In this document: positions 36,443 to 44,413 of the stretch, piece by piece
Numbering within the stretch: position 1 is the first letter of the stretch
How the letters are laid out: each line of letters opens with the position of its first letter
NCBI RefSeq assembly: GCF_001571775.1
Contig: NZ_LRVM01000007.1
Span: forward strand, 56,827 to 120,826
Length of the DNA stretch: 64,000 bases
Direction of reading: 5' to 3'
Origin: Anaerotignum neopropionicum
GTDB taxonomy: Bacteria > Bacillota > Clostridia > Lachnospirales > Anaerotignaceae
Made by a program: the position numbers and the translations under genes
The notes under the pieces: generated by a model
The model's input: the letters and a program-made list of their open reading frames with translations, nothing else
Databases searched by the model: none
Told to the model about the DNA's origin: nothing

Positions 36443-37696
36443 ATGAGCATCAAGAAAGACTTGTCAATTGATTATTTGGGTGTAAAATGTGAAAATCCAT
36501 TTTTCTTGTCATCCTCCCCGGTTGGGAGCAATTATGAAATGGTGGCAAAGGCTTTTGAAGCCGGTTGGGGCGGCGTTTTTTACAAAACCATTGGTATTTT
36601 TGTTGCTGATGAATGTTCACCCCGTTTTGATCATGTGAAAAAAGAAGGCACACCATGGCTGGGCTTTAAAAATATGGAGCAAATTTCCGATAAACCCACA
36701 GAGGTAAACTTTGAAAATATGTATAAGCTGAAAAAAGCTTATCCCGAAAAAATCATGGTTGCTTCTATTATGGGTTCCAATGAAGAGGAATGGCGTAAGC
36801 TGGCAAAAATGTGTGAAGAGGTTGGCGTGGATTTAATCGAAGGAAACTTCTCCTGTCCCCAGATGACCTCCCATGCCATGGGCTCTGATGTTGGTTCAAA
36901 CCCGGATTTGGTTCGGGCTTATTCCAAGGCAGTTGCGGAAACCACAAAAATTCCTTTTATCGCAAAAATGACACCCAATATTACAGATATGGTCATTCCT
37001 GCCATTGCTGCCATTGAAGGCGGCGCAAAAGGTATTTCTGCAATTAATACGCTGAAATCCATTACTAATATTGATTTGGAAAATATGACGGCAATGCCTG
37101 TTGTAAACGGAAAATCTTCTATTTCTGGGTATTCCGGTGCCGCAGTGAAGCCTGTTGCCCTAAGGTTTATTGCCCAAATGCTGCAAAATGAGAAGTTGAA
37201 AAATGTTCCCATGTCAGGCATTGGCGGTATTGAAACATGGAGAGATTGCTTGGAATTCCTGTTATTGGGCTGTAGAAACTTACAGGTAACAACATCCGTT
37301 ATGCAGTATGGTTACCGTGTGGTTGAGGATATGTCCAATGGCTTGATGCATTGGATGGATGAAAGAGGCTATGATAGGCTGGATGATTTTGTTGGAAAGG
37401 CTTTGGGCAACATTATTCCTGCGGAAGAATTAGACCGTGACTTTAAGGTTTTGCCTGATTTTAATTATGATAAATGTGTTGGCTGCGGCAGATGCTATGT
37501 TTCTTGCTACGACGGCGGCCATCAGGCAATCGATTGGGATGGGGAAAAACGCAGACCTGTTTTAAATGAAAAATGTGTTGGCTGCCATCTTTGCCTGAAT
37601 GTCTGTCCTGTGACAGACTGCATTACACCCGGAGAAATCCAGTGGAAAGACGGCAGAGAGAAAAAGGAAATTGCTTTGAAAAAGATTTATGAATAA
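36443..37696 (+). CDS. preA: NAD-dependent dihydropyrimidine dehydrogenase, PreA subunit
   Basis: 417 residues: a dihydroorotate-dehydrogenase-like FMN barrel ([29 protein letters not shown] with the catalytic-loop region after it, SGIGGIETW) followed by two C-terminal 4Fe-4S motifs ([11 protein letters not shown] and [16 protein letters not shown]). It reduces uracil to dihydrouracil. The start is one base after the preT stop, showing coupling. Confidence 0.92.
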   Translation: MSIKKDLSIDYLGVKCENPFFLSSSPVGSNYEMVAKAFEAGWGGVFYKTIGIFVADECSPRFDHVKKEGTPWLGFKNMEQISDKPTEVNFENMYKLKKAYPEKIMVASIMGSNEEEWRKLAKMCEEVGVDLIEGNFSCPQMTSHAMGSDVGSNPDLVRAYSKAVAETTKIPFIAKMTPNITDMVIPAIAAIEGGAKGISAINTLKSITNIDLENMTAMPVVNGKSSISGYSGAAVKPVALRFIAQMLQNEKLKNVPMSGIGGIETWRDCLEFLLLGCRNLQVTTSVMQYGYRVVEDMSNGLMHWMDERGYDRLDDFVGKALGNIIPAEELDRDFKVLPDFNYDKCVGCGRCYVSCYDGGHQAIDWDGEKRRPVLNEKCVGCHLCLNVCPVTDCITPGEIQWKDGREKKEIALKKIYE

Positions 37697-37746
37697 TTGA
37701 AAGGATTTCCGTAAGATTCCCATGGAAACATAAAGACTGAACAGTG

Positions 37747-37794
37747 AAACACCCCTGATTGCAAGAGCTTATTGCCATTGGGGGTGTTTTTTAT
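37747..37794 (+). terminator. Terminator of the pyrimidine operon
   Basis: AAACACCCC / GGGGTGTTT stem, 25-base loop, T run. Confidence 0.8.
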
Positions 37795-37810
37795 TTCAAG
37801 TAAAGAGAAA

Positions 37811-38071
37811 GAAGGCAAACTTTGGGCGCCGCCCACTCACTGCCCAAGATAGGGCAGGCAGCGAAGCTGGCTTTTGCAAAGCAAAAGTGATGACCACTCA
37901 CTGCCCAAGATAGGGCAGGCAGCGAAGCTGACTTTTGCATAGCAAAAGTGATGACCACTCACTGCCCAAGATAGGGCAGACAGCGAAGCTGGCTTTTGCA
38001 TAGCAAAAGTGATGACCGAAACCCTTGTGCGAGTTTGAGGGCAATGCCCTCAAGGCTTTTACTTTGTCGAC
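37811..38071 (+). repeat. Interspersed mosaic repeat with three tandem 61 bp units
   Basis: Three head-to-tail units of 61 bp at 37833-38015, nearly identical, each with a CTGCCC...GGGCAG hairpin and a CTTTTGC...GCAAAAG hairpin. Flanks (AAACTTTGGGC on the left, GAGGGC...GCCCTC and ACTTTGTCGA on the right) match the inverted one-unit copy at 8870-9127, which lies outside the sigK-intervening element. No unique spacers, so not CRISPR; no coding frame. Confidence 0.85.
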
Positions 38072-38078
38072 ATCCTCG

Positions 38079-38115
38079 AAAATTCTTGTCTTGAATAGGA
38101 CAAGAATTTTTTTTA
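38079..38115 (+). terminator. Terminator-like hairpin just before the recombinase operon
   Basis: AAATTCTTGTC / GACAAGAATTT 11 bp perfect stem and a T8 run, only about 35 bases before the first start codon of the recombinase operon. It blocks read-through from the cargo or attenuates the operon. Confidence 0.7.
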
Positions 38116-38149
38116 TATAAATGGAATAGGAGAGACGAGGGGGATTTTT

Positions 38150-38431
38150 ATGATTACATTAAAGCAATTGGAGGAAATGAAAAAAGTAGACCCATTCACC
38201 ATTAATCCTGAGGATTTAGTAGACATAAAAGATGTGGAAATAAATATTGAGTTGCCGAAGGAAGAACGAATTGCTGATTTTATCAGGCAAATTAAAAATC
38301 CGTATTTATTTAAGTGCGGTGATATTGTGGTTGCTTGTGAATTTTCTCCAAAAGAACCAACCTTAACAGAAAGAATAAAGCAATATTTGCGAATGATTGA
38401 CGATGATTGGGACAATAAGGGCGAGATGTAA
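38150..38431 (+). CDS. Small DUF6870-like protein beside the recombinases
   Basis: 93 residues: MITLKQLEEMKKVDPFTINP, then VDIKDVEINIELPKEERI, DFIRQIKNPYLFKCGDIVVAC and a final LTERIKQYLRMI. It resembles small proteins commonly found next to serine recombinases on Clostridia mobile elements (DUF6870, from memory). Starts behind GAGGGGG. Possible accessory or directionality factor for excision; no evidence beyond position. Confidence 0.6.
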   Translation: MITLKQLEEMKKVDPFTINPEDLVDIKDVEINIELPKEERIADFIRQIKNPYLFKCGDIVVACEFSPKEPTLTERIKQYLRMIDDDWDNKGEM

Positions 38432-38492
38432 AAATCAAGACTTGCTAGCGGTTTTTGTTTTCTACCTTTCAAAAAGGCTTGGGGGATGTTTT

Positions 38493-40127
38493 ATGGATTT
38501 TGAAGGTAAGCCTATGGTTTATCAGGCGGCAATATATCTTCGTTTATCTCGGGAGGATGGAGATAAATTCGAGAGTAATAGCATCAAAAACCAAAGGGAT
38601 TTAATCAAATTTTATTTGCGAGATAAAGCAGATATCTCGGTTGTCAGTGAAAAAATTGATGATGGCTATAGCGGTGTTTCTTTTGATAGGCCGGCACTAA
38701 AGGAACTTTTGGAAGAAATAAAAAATAGGAAAATAAATTGTATTATCGTTAAAGACCTTTCTCGTTTTGGTAGAAATTATATTGAAGTGGGCAGATACAT
38801 TGAACAGATTTTTCCGTTTTTGGGTACTCGTTTTATCGCAATCAATGACCATATTGATACGGCCTGCGATAGCGCTCAGGCAGACAGCATACTGATTCCC
38901 TTTAAAAATTTGATGAATGATGCCTATAGCAGGGATATTTCCATAAAGTCAAGGTCACAGCTTATGATAAGACATAGGTGCGGAGATTTTGTGGGTGCTT
39001 TTCCTGTTTATGGATATTCTCGTTCCAAAGAGGATAAGCATAAGCTGGTAGTCGATGAAGAGGCAGGCCAAACCATAAAGGAAATATTTTCTCTGCGGAT
39101 TGCAGGCTATAACAATGCATATATTGCAAACCACTTGAATCAATTAGGCGTGCCATCCCCCATGGAAAATAAAAAACTCCAAAATTCCAACTTTTCCACT
39201 TCCTTTAAATTGAATCCTCGGGCAAAGTGGTCACCAATGGCGGTGGATCGAATTCTAAAAAATGAAATATATACAGGTGTAATGCTGCAAGGAAAGGAAA
39301 CAACATGGAATTATAAAATAAAAAAAAGAATTAAAAAACCGAAAGCCGATTGGGTACGCGTTGAAAATACCCATAGTGCCATTATTCCTAGGGAGGATTT
39401 TGAAATTATACAAAGAATTATGCAGGAGGATACCAGAACGTCCCCCAAAATGAAAAAGCTGTATATGTTTTCAGGTTTATTACAGTGCGGTAGCTGTGGG
39501 AGCAATATGGTACGTAAAAACGTAAAAGCACGGGGCAATGTGTATACCTATTATATTTGCTCAAAAAACAAGGAGGATAAAAAAGAATGCAGCAGCCATA
39601 GAATTCGGGAAACCGTGATTGAGGATGCAGTGCTTGCCTTACTAAAAAAGCAGGTAGAAATTTTTTGCCAATTTGATGAAGAAAACGAAAAAGATTTTTT
39701 TGCGGAAAAGCAAAAGGAAAAGCAAAAAATAGAAAAGCAGATACAAACCAAAAAGTATGAGCTGAAAAAATATGAAGAACTTAAAAGGGCACTTAATGGG
39801 GACCATCAAGAAGGCGTTTTATCAAAGGCTGATTATGATGATATAAAGGCAGGCTGTGAAAAAATCTGTGCAGACATTAGGGAGAATATAAAAGCTTTAT
39901 ATTTAAAAAAGCAGAAAATACTTAAAAAAAATGATTGTAATGTTTATTGGTTTCATGAATTTCTAAAAAGTCAGACTGAATTAAAATTAAACAGAACGTT
40001 CTTGGCTTTTTTAATTGATAAAATAATAATTTTTCAGAAAAACAAAATAAAAATAAAATTAAAATTTGACGATGAATTTGAAAAAGCAATGAAGCGTCAA
40101 TTTGATTCTTCTTTGCAGGAGGAATAA
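38493..40127 (+). CDS. Large serine recombinase 1
   Basis: 544 residues: N-terminal resolvase domain with catalytic Ser in AAIYLRLSREDGD, the Arg region VKDLSRFGRNYIEVGRYIEQ, a recombinase domain with NPRAKWSPMAVDRILKNEIYTG, a zinc ribbon CGSCGS...C...C (about residues 365-400) and a long C-terminal coiled coil. All catalytic elements appear intact. ATG 38493 follows GGGGGA; the frame is open upstream but without homology. Part of a three-recombinase operon at the sigK-proximal end of the element. Confidence 0.9.
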   Translation: MDFEGKPMVYQAAIYLRLSREDGDKFESNSIKNQRDLIKFYLRDKADISVVSEKIDDGYSGVSFDRPALKELLEEIKNRKINCIIVKDLSRFGRNYIEVGRYIEQIFPFLGTRFIAINDHIDTACDSAQADSILIPFKNLMNDAYSRDISIKSRSQLMIRHRCGDFVGAFPVYGYSRSKEDKHKLVVDEEAGQTIKEIFSLRIAGYNNAYIANHLNQLGVPSPMENKKLQNSNFSTSFKLNPRAKWSPMAVDRILKNEIYTGVMLQGKETTWNYKIKKRIKKPKADWVRVENTHSAIIPREDFEIIQRIMQEDTRTSPKMKKLYMFSGLLQCGSCGSNMVRKNVKARGNVYTYYICSKNKEDKKECSSHRIRETVIEDAVLALLKKQVEIFCQFDEENEKDFFAEKQKEKQKIEKQIQTKKYELKKYEELKRALNGDHQEGVLSKADYDDIKAGCEKICADIRENIKALYLKKQKILKKNDCNVYWFHEFLKSQTELKLNRTFLAFLIDKIIIFQKNKIKIKLKFDDEFEKAMKRQFDSSLQEE

Positions 40128-40130
40128 GAA

Positions 40131-41780
40131 ATGGCAAGAAAAAGCAGAAAAAATATGGGGAGAGCATTTGAACAAAAAGAAGAAACCCTTACTTACAATG
40201 CAGCAATTTATGCAAGGCTTTCCGTTGAAGATTTGGAAAAAGGGGGTCCTTCTATTGAAACTCAAATTTTGATTGCTCAAAAATTTTTGGAAGAACAGGA
40301 AGATTTGCATTGCGTTGATATTTATATTGATAATGGCCAAACTGGTACAAATTTTAATCGACCAGCGTTTTCAAGGCTTATGGATGATTTGCAAACGGGT
40401 AAAGTAAATTGCATTATTGTCAAAGATTTATCCCGTTTTGGAAGAAATTATTTGGATACAGGAAATTATTTGGAAAATATTTTTCCTAAAATGGGCGTTA
40501 GGTTTATTTCGGTTACTGATAAATTCGACAGCAATTTGGTGGATAATCAGACTGCCTTAATGGTTTCATTAAAGGCCATTTTGCATGACAGCTATGCAAA
40601 GGACATTTCAAAAAAAGTCAGCACTGCCATTGCGGTAAAGAAAAAAAGCGGCAAATTTATGAGTAGAATAACACCCTATGGCTATGCTCACGCAAAAAAT
40701 GATAAATACCAACTGGAAATACAAAAAGAACAAGCAGAAATCGTAAAAAAAATTTACCGTTGGTGCCTGGAAGGAGTGGGGTCTGCCGCTATTGCCAGAA
40801 GGTTGAATGATATGGGGGTGCCAACCAAGGGAAGAATTCGCTTTCTGGAAGGATATGTGGATGGAAAGGATACATCCCTTTGGCATGGTTCTACGGTGCT
40901 AAATATTTTGAAAAATCCTTGCTATTTTGGGTGTTTGGTGGAGCGAAAAACCCAAGGGGCATTATGCACAGGAGGAATTACAAAGGTTATTCCCAAAGAG
41001 AAATGGAATATGATAGAAAATACCCATGAACCCATAATAACAAAGGAGGTTTTTGAGAAGGTGCAAGATGTTTTGCGGCAATCTGCCCTGCAAAAAAACA
41101 TGAAAAGGCAAAAAAATGTCTCGAAACAGCGAACAGAGAATGTTTTTCGAGGTCTTCTACGGTGCGGAGAATGCGGCAGCGTTTTACAGCGTGATGGGGG
41201 CTATTATCCCAAGGATGGTGCACAAATTCGCTATTCCTACAATTGTCCCAGAAAATATTTGAAGGTAGGGGGATGCGCAATCTCTGCGATTGGGGAGCAG
41301 GAGCTTCGAGAAGCTGTTTTTCAGGTGTGTAGGTGTCAGCTTGCGTTGTTTCTTGATTGTAGGGAAATGAACAATCAAGATTTTTGTGGGGCGAAAAGTA
41401 ACAAAATGAGCAAAGAAAGGGAAGGTGTTCCTCTTGCAAAAAAAGAAAACTCAAAACTGATAGAAAAAAAAATGACAGAGAAAGAAAGTTTTTGGAGAAA
41501 TTTTCTTCTTACAATAAAACAAAAAAACTGTGGGATGAAAATGTTAGAAAAATCACAAAACGAAGGAGAAAATGGGTCAAATAGTTTCACATTTTGCGGG
41601 AATGAACCTGAGCAATTTGTAAAGTTTAAAAATCCAGAACAATTAACCCATGAAATGTGTAGTTTTATGATAGAGAAAATAATTGTAAATCACAATCATT
41701 ACTGCCTTTATTTTGCATATCAATGGGAATATGACAAGGCGGTTGCGGCGTTGGAAAAAAATGCAGAAGGAGATGGATAA
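40131..41780 (+). CDS. Large serine recombinase 2
   Basis: 549 residues: catalytic Ser in AAIYARLSVED, Arg motif VKDLSRFGRNYLDTGNYLE, recombinase domain ending STVLNILKNPCYFG, zinc ribbon CGECGS...C...GGC, and a shortened C-terminal region with fewer coiled-coil heptads than its neighbours. It starts 3 bases after recombinase 1 behind AGGAGG. The sequence clearly differs from the other two, so this is an old set rather than a recent duplication. Confidence 0.9.
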   Translation: MARKSRKNMGRAFEQKEETLTYNAAIYARLSVEDLEKGGPSIETQILIAQKFLEEQEDLHCVDIYIDNGQTGTNFNRPAFSRLMDDLQTGKVNCIIVKDLSRFGRNYLDTGNYLENIFPKMGVRFISVTDKFDSNLVDNQTALMVSLKAILHDSYAKDISKKVSTAIAVKKKSGKFMSRITPYGYAHAKNDKYQLEIQKEQAEIVKKIYRWCLEGVGSAAIARRLNDMGVPTKGRIRFLEGYVDGKDTSLWHGSTVLNILKNPCYFGCLVERKTQGALCTGGITKVIPKEKWNMIENTHEPIITKEVFEKVQDVLRQSALQKNMKRQKNVSKQRTENVFRGLLRCGECGSVLQRDGGYYPKDGAQIRYSYNCPRKYLKVGGCAISAIGEQELREAVFQVCRCQLALFLDCREMNNQDFCGAKSNKMSKEREGVPLAKKENSKLIEKKMTEKESFWRNFLLTIKQKNCGMKMLEKSQNEGENGSNSFTFCGNEPEQFVKFKNPEQLTHEMCSFMIEKIIVNHNHYCLYFAYQWEYDKAVAALEKNAEGDG

Positions 41781-41782
41781 GC

Positions 41783-43351
41783 TTGACCAAAAGAATGGGA
41801 ATTTATCTACGCCTTTCTGATGAGGATGGGAATTTAAAAGAAAGCAATAGTATTCAAGGGCAAAGAGAACTTATATTTCATTACATAATGAATCATAATG
41901 GGCTTACATCCTATGAAATTGTGGAGTTTTGCGATGATGGGTACAGCGGAACAGACTTTTACCGTCCGGGGGTGCAAGAATTACTGAAAGAAGTGAAAAA
42001 TGAAAAAATAGGCTGCATCATTGTAAAGGATTTTTCGCGCTTTGGACGAAATTACATTGAGGTGGGAAACTATATTGAACAAATTTTCCCTTTTTTAGGG
42101 GTGCAATTTATTTCAGTTAATGATAATTATGATAGCTCCAGGCGTTCCGTCAACGGCGAGTTTACCGCAACTGCCTTTCAAAATCTAATGAATGATCTAT
42201 ATAGTAAGGATTTATCACAAAAAATTATAAGTGCAAGGCGAACAAAAGCAAATGAAGGCAAGTTTATTACGGCCTTTGCGCCATATGGCTATGAAAAAAC
42301 GAAAGAACAGCGGCTTGTGGCTGACAAAGAGGCTGCACCTATTGTGGAAAGGATTTTTAATATGGCTTTAGAGGGTACATCTCAAGTTCAAATTGCTCGT
42401 ACCCTTAATTGTGAAAAGATCCCTAGCCCGTTACTGCTTCGAAAAATGAAAAAAGAAAATTTTTTTTGCGCTACCGTGAATAAAAAGTATTTATGGCATC
42501 CTGGGGCAGTATCAAAAATTTTAAAAGACCAAAGGTATGTGGGAGATGGGGTATACGGAAAAGTTGTACCCAAAAATGTGGGTAGCAGCCAAACGAAAGC
42601 AGTCCCCCAAAAAAATTGGATTATTGTACCCAATACCCATGGGCCAATTGTGGGCAGAGAGACTTTTGATCTGGTAAATGCAAAGCACAAAAGTCATCAG
42701 CCTAGGGAAAAAAAGGCGCCGTATCCTTTATGGAAGAAAGTTCGCTGTGGTGCTTGCAACCACAGGATTCCCCGTGAAATTTCAGGTGGTAAAAACCCTC
42801 AAGGTGCAGCTGCTGTATTTCGCTGTACTACGCCCCGTGTTACGGAGGAGTTTGGCTGTTATAAAGGAAAAATTGCAGAAAGGCGGATCGAGGAAATCAT
42901 TCAGATTCTATCAAATAAAATGCTGTCAATCATTTATGATGGGGATTTGCAGGGGTTTTTAGTCAAGCAAGCTCAAGGGAACATTCTAATTGCGCAAGCC
43001 AATATAAAGCAGCTTGAAGTAAAGCTGAAACAAATTTCATTAAAAAAAATGCAGCTATATGAGTTATATAAGGCAAATAAGCTGGAGAAAGAATCGTTTC
43101 TCAATAAAAAAATGGTGTGGGAAAAGCTTTACGACAAAACACAAAATACTCTTATCGTGGAACGGGATAAAATTATCTGCTTACGCGCAAAAACACAAAA
43201 TAGTTTAGATAAAAGTCTTAGCGTAAATGAAGGTGTTCCTTTTCAAGGCGTAACAAAGCAGCTTGTGGAAGCGTTTGTGGTAGAAGTTTTCGTTGAAAAA
43301 AATGGTTCCATAAAGGTTTTCTGGAGGTTTCAAGATATATATCAACAGTAA
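41783..43351 (+). CDS. Large serine recombinase 3, next to the attachment site
   Basis: 522 residues from a TTG start behind AAGGAG: catalytic Ser in GIYLRLSDEDGN, Arg motif VKDFSRFGRNYIEVGNYIEQ, recombinase domain with WHPGAVSKILKDQRYVG, zinc ribbon CGACNH...C...GC and a coiled coil near residues 395-470. It is convergent with sigK and ends 50 bases before the inner attachment arm, the usual position for the integrase of an element. It is the best candidate for the sigK excisionase, but which of the three act is unknown. Confidence 0.9.
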   Translation: MTKRMGIYLRLSDEDGNLKESNSIQGQRELIFHYIMNHNGLTSYEIVEFCDDGYSGTDFYRPGVQELLKEVKNEKIGCIIVKDFSRFGRNYIEVGNYIEQIFPFLGVQFISVNDNYDSSRRSVNGEFTATAFQNLMNDLYSKDLSQKIISARRTKANEGKFITAFAPYGYEKTKEQRLVADKEAAPIVERIFNMALEGTSQVQIARTLNCEKIPSPLLLRKMKKENFFCATVNKKYLWHPGAVSKILKDQRYVGDGVYGKVVPKNVGSSQTKAVPQKNWIIVPNTHGPIVGRETFDLVNAKHKSHQPREKKAPYPLWKKVRCGACNHRIPREISGGKNPQGAAAVFRCTTPRVTEEFGCYKGKIAERRIEEIIQILSNKMLSIIYDGDLQGFLVKQAQGNILIAQANIKQLEVKLKQISLKKMQLYELYKANKLEKESFLNKKMVWEKLYDKTQNTLIVERDKIICLRAKTQNSLDKSLSVNEGVPFQGVTKQLVEAFVVEVFVEKNGSIKVFWRFQDIYQQ

Positions 43352-43372
43352 AATCAAAAAAAGGGGATATAG

Positions 43373-44053
43373 TCATTTAAATGGAGTAATTATTTTAAAA
43401 CAGTTTAGCCCTATAATATCAGGAGAGTAAGAACGGGATATTCCTAAACGTTCTGCGATTTCTTGTTGTGTTAGAATATCTTGATTAGATAAGCCGTATC
43501 GCAGTATAATGACTGTTTGTTCACGAGGGGAAAGAATGGTTTTTATAGCCGCTAACATTTTTTCTGATTTCATTGAAAAATCTATGGTGTCCACAAAATC
43601 CGGATTGTGGCTGTTGATAATATCTAACATTACAATTTCGTTTCCATCCCTGTCGGTACCGATGGGTTCGTGGAGAGAAATGTCATTTTGAAATTTTTTT
43701 CCACTTCTTAGCCACATGAGCAATTCATTTTGAATGCACTTTGCTGCGTATGAAACCAGCCGGACATTTTTCTCTGTGTTATATGAATTAACTGCTTTAA
43801 TTAAACCGATTACGCCGATGGAAATGAGTTCTTCGGGATCTCTTGCATTACAGGAGTACTTTTTTGCAATATGGGCTACTAACCGAAGATTATGGAGAAT
43901 CAGCTTATCCTTTGCTTCTTTTTTCTCTCCTTCATTTCCTGTTTGATACAGGTTTAAATAGAAGGCCTCGTCTTCCTTAGATAGTGGTTTGGGAAAAGCC
44001 CCGGCAGTAGTAAAGGCAAATAAAAAAGGCAAAATTGCAAAAAAAACCAGCAC
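43373..44053 (-). CDS. sigK: Sporulation sigma factor sigma-K, 5' part of the split gene
   Basis: A GTG start behind GGGGGTGAG encodes a hydrophobic N-terminus (MLVFFAILPFLFAFTTAGAF), like the pro-sequence of Bacillus pro-sigma-K, then PKPLS, region 2 (LILHNLRLVAHIAKKY, ISIGVIGLIKAVNSY, YAAKCIQNELLMWLR) and region 4 (LSPREQTVIILRYGL, LTQQEIAERLGISRSY). After Tyr209 the match stops in the middle of the recognition helix and 17 unrelated residues follow before a stop. The missing end is at 22544-22600. As it stands the product should not bind -35 elements; excision would give a 227-residue sigma-K. Mother-cell late sporulation role. Confidence 0.92.
   Translation of the reverse strand: MLVFFAILPFLFAFTTAGAFPKPLSKEDEAFYLNLYQTGNEGEKKEAKDKLILHNLRLVAHIAKKYSCNARDPEELISIGVIGLIKAVNSYNTEKNVRLVSYAAKCIQNELLMWLRSGKKFQNDISLHEPIGTDRDGNEIVMLDIINSHNPDFVDTIDFSMKSEKMLAAIKTILSPREQTVIILRYGLSNQDILTQQEIAERLGISRSYSPDIIGLNCFKIITPFK
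43401..43429. other. Right attachment junction of the element
   Basis: Inner arm 43401-43427 (TTTAGCC near its start, CAGGAGAG at its end) and core GTA at 43427-43429. Outer side is sigK codon 209. Joined to the left arm, the circle would carry CAGGCGAGTACTCTCCTG (minus-strand reading), almost a perfect palindrome centred on TA. Confidence 0.75.
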
Positions 44054-44102
44054 ATACTCACCCCCAAGTTTTTAAAACGCAGCGGAAACGTGTTATAAAT
44101 TT

Positions 44103-44131
44103 ATTGTATGAAAAAATGTTTTCTTATGTGC
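44103..44131 (-). promoter_or_regulatory. Candidate sigma-E type promoter of sigK
   Basis: On the minus strand, CATACAAT (complement of 44103-44110 region) matches the sigma-E/sigma-K -10 consensus; a CACATAAG-like -35 lies about 13-14 bases upstream. It is about 50 bases before the sigK start, fitting mother-cell expression. Confidence 0.5.
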
Positions 44132-44413
44132 GTGTCTGAAAAAATGTTTTTTTGTCCTTTTTTTCGAGGACATGTCGTGTCAAGGGAGATTTTGATGATG
44201 GATTTTGAGAGCAAGAGTCAAAAAATCATGTATAGTTATTAGGGAAACGTTGATTTATTTCGTAGGCACATTTAATTGGGATTTTTTTTGACGGGGATAA
44301 AAGGCTTTCAGCAGTGCTGCTATTGCCACGTTGTTTCTTGCCAATTGAACAATTTCCTTGACAAACTGCTCACCCTACATTAAATCAATGAATCTTAAGG
44401 AAGGAGGAATTTT
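44132..44413. other. Region between divergent sigK and spoIIAA
   Basis: No gene seen. A near-palindrome AGCAGTGCTGCT lies around 44313-44324. The spoIIA promoter (sigma-H type expected) was not confidently found; a GAAT-containing stretch near 44388 is possible. Confidence 0.4.

Larger units (their letters stand above)
22601..43429. mobile_element. skin-like sigK-intervening element carrying pyrimidine/beta-amino acid catabolism genes
   Basis: It splits sigK into 209 plus 18 codons; both parts are on the minus strand and in the correct order for deletion to rejoin them. Both junctions share GTA (plus strand). The internal ends (22604-22630 and 43401-43427) form an inverted repeat matching at 19 of 27 positions, as expected for the two halves of an attP site. 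Three complete large serine recombinase genes abut the right end. The rest is metabolic: an acyl-CoA dehydrogenase operon, a MerR regulator and a pyrimidine degradation operon. No phage structural or conjugation genes are seen. Size about 20.83 kb. Confidence 0.85.

Noticed and set aside
37833..38015. Possible CRISPR array
   Set aside because: Units of 61 bp are contiguous with no unique spacers and no cas genes are present.
22601..43429. Degenerate prophage interpretation of the element
   Set aside because: No capsid, tail, terminase, lysis or replication genes were seen; content is metabolic plus recombinases.
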